A stretch of DNA of 7,323 bases from Ruminococcaceae bacterium UBA1691 (GTDB lineage Bacteria > Bacillota > Clostridia > Oscillospirales > Acutalibacteraceae), in NCBI GenBank assembly GCA_002320555.1, contig DCJV01000012.1:271-7593 (forward strand), in the 5' to 3' direction. The position numbers and the translations under genes were made by a program. The stretch's first letter is position 1. Every line of letters starts with the position of its first letter. The notes under the pieces were generated by a model. It ran no database searches and had not been told where the DNA came from. It saw only the letters and a list, made by a program, of their open reading frames with translations. Of the stretch, positions 6,375 to 7,323 are shown piece after piece.

Positions 6375-7139
6375 ATCCGGATGAAGCGTTTCTTTGGGAT
6401 TCCTTGTCTAGTACTTTGCGTATGTCTGTTGACGGCGTGCGACGGGTCCGGTAAGCTGGACTCCGTACGTGTAGAAAATCCGCTGGATGGCGGGGAGCTC
6501 ATATTGCCTGTTGAAAACGGTCGCGGGCAACTGGACGGCGCCAGCGCTTCCTTCCAGACAAAGCAGACGCCGCAGGAGCTGTACCAGGCTTACAAAGCGC
6601 TTGAGGCGGAGAAGAATTTGCAGATAACCCCTTACCCGAGCGGCCTGCTGATCGATCAGGGCACTGGCAGCGGTGCTCGGTATTACTGGCTGACTGTTTC
6701 GCCGGAGCATGCAAAGGACGGGCGGAATTATCTGCTCTCCAATATGGAGGCCGACTTGGTTGACCGGGATATATGGCTTGAGGATGAGTGGACGCCTGCG
6801 GGGCAGCAGGGCAGCGGTGCGCAGACGCCGGTTACAGGCGGGCCGATCCTGTTGCCCTATCATCTGATCGCACGGGAGGAGCTGGATTCTTCGCAATCGT
6901 CTTTGAAGCAAACCATTTCCGCGGGTATTTTGTACCGGATCACCGGGACGCAGGAGGCATTTTATCAATTCTATGAGTCGATGAATGCTTATCGTCTGGA
7001 AAAGGAGGAAAACGGGTTCTCCATCCGTTCCTATGCCGAGGGATTTGACGCTTCCAAGGCGCTGCGTACCTGCCAGCCGGTTACCTTTACGTTCTATGAG
7101 ATCGGAGGAAACTCCTATTTCAGCGCTCAGCTGGATTAA
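6372..7139 (+). CDS. Lipoprotein of unknown function with two related domains
   Basis: The protein has 255 aa from TTG, or 252 from the ATG at 6381. The N-terminus is a lipoprotein signal: MKRFF, a hydrophobic stretch, then the lipobox LTAC with the lipidated Cys at residue 23, so it should be anchored on the outer face of the membrane. The mature part matches no family I recognise. Two segments look alike: TPQELYQAY (66-74) and TQEAFYQFY (193-201). Each is preceded by a short beta-like stretch and followed by NLQITPYPSG or NGFSIRSYAEG, which suggests a duplicated small alpha/beta domain. A low-complexity G/Q/T linker (143-156) separates the two. The gene starts 13 nt after the peptidase stop with no terminator between them, so cotranscription is likely. 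Its base composition is more G+C-rich than the peptidase gene. A role as a membrane-bound partner or inhibitor of the peptidase is possible but is inference from position only. Confidence 0.75.
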   Translation: MIRMKRFFGIPCLVLCVCLLTACDGSGKLDSVRVENPLDGGELILPVENGRGQLDGASASFQTKQTPQELYQAYKALEAEKNLQITPYPSGLLIDQGTGSGARYYWLTVSPEHAKDGRNYLLSNMEADLVDRDIWLEDEWTPAGQQGSGAQTPVTGGPILLPYHLIAREELDSSQSSLKQTISAGILYRITGTQEAFYQFYESMNAYRLEKEENGFSIRSYAEGFDASKALRTCQPVTFTFYEIGGNSYFSAQLD

Positions 7140-7157
7140 GCACCATCGCATAAAACG

Positions 7158-7188
7158 CCCCGCACAGGGCTTTCAAACCTGTGCGGGG
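7158..7188. terminator. G+C-rich hairpin terminator between convergent genes
   Basis: CCCCGCACAGG (7158-7168) pairs perfectly with CCTGTGCGGGG (7178-7188), an 11-bp stem with a 9-nt loop. On the minus strand it is followed by CGTTTTATG (T4), a moderate terminator for the gene ending at 7201. On the plus strand the tail is TATGTATT, weaker, but the position 18 nt after the lipoprotein stop suggests it works in both directions. Confidence 0.7.
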
Positions 7189-7200
7189 TATGTATTAGGT

Positions 7201-7323
7201 TTAAAAATGCCAGTCCTGCAAATTGGCATATACATCGCCGGAGTGGCTGATAAGGTCGCCCTGCACATCCCTGCTGCGCGCCGCCACGCCCTTGCGGAAA
7301 CAAACGGGCAAAAAGGCGGGATT
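7201..7323 (-). CDS. 3' end of an unrecognised gene (partial, runs off the window)
   Basis: The minus strand has an open frame from the window edge to a TAA at 7203-7201, encoding 40 residues that begin NPAFLPVCFRKGVAARSRDV and end GDVYANLQDWHF. The sequence looks like real protein: it has mixed charged and hydrophobic residues and strong G+C codon use, and the stop falls just before a terminator hairpin oriented for this strand. I do not recognise the family from this fragment. The gene converges on the lipoprotein gene, so it is a separate transcription unit. Confidence 0.6.
   Translation of the reverse strand, partial: NPAFLPVCFRKGVAARSRDVQGDLISHSGDVYANLQDWHF

Noticed and set aside
6408..7151. 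Minus-strand ORF of 247 codons opposite the lipoprotein gene
   Set aside because: It has no ribosome binding site and starts next to the terminator hairpin. The plus-strand frame has a ribosome binding site, a lipobox and operon spacing to the peptidase.

Overview
The window looks like a chromosomal piece from a Gram-positive Bacillota genome, probably class Clostridia. The gene order asp23/yloU - fakA/yloV - recG, the strong AAGGAGG-type ribosome binding sites, the sigma-A-type promoter and a lipobox lipoprotein all fit this. The genus cannot be named from the sequence alone. Base composition by eye is uneven: recG is very G+C-rich, while the stretch from about 4920 to 5300 is strongly A+T-rich.

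Layout. Bases 1-699 contain no convincing gene. They hold two copies of an extragenic repeat facing each other as a large imperfect inverted repeat, a separate stem-loop-rich module, and the terminator of the operon that follows. Bases 700-4932 form one leftward operon: promoter at 4904-4932, then an Asp23/Gls24 (YloU-like) protein, a DAK2-type fatty acid kinase subunit (FakA/YloV-like) and the RecG helicase, with gaps of 46 and 22 nt, ending at a rho-independent terminator at 639-677. This is a housekeeping block (envelope stress/lipid recycling plus replication-fork repair) whose neighbourhood is conserved in Bacillota, but here without the serine dehydratase genes that lie between yloV and recG in Bacillus subtilis.

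Bases 4933-5212 are an A+T-rich divergent control region with a rightward promoter, a 9-bp-arm palindrome touching its -35 box, and a tandem 9-bp repeat in the leader. It drives a two-gene rightward unit: a secreted papain-fold/C39-like cysteine peptidase candidate with an N-terminal propeptide-like region (5213-6358), followed 13 nt later by a lipoprotein of unknown function (6372-7139) that appears to contain two copies of a small domain. A G+C-rich hairpin at 7158-7188 separates this pair from the 3' end of a convergent, unrecognised leftward gene that runs off the right edge (7201-7323).

The best candidates for something undescribed are the secreted peptidase/lipoprotein pair and the inverted repeat pair at the left edge, whose two copies carry different hairpins in the same conserved T5...A5 slot.
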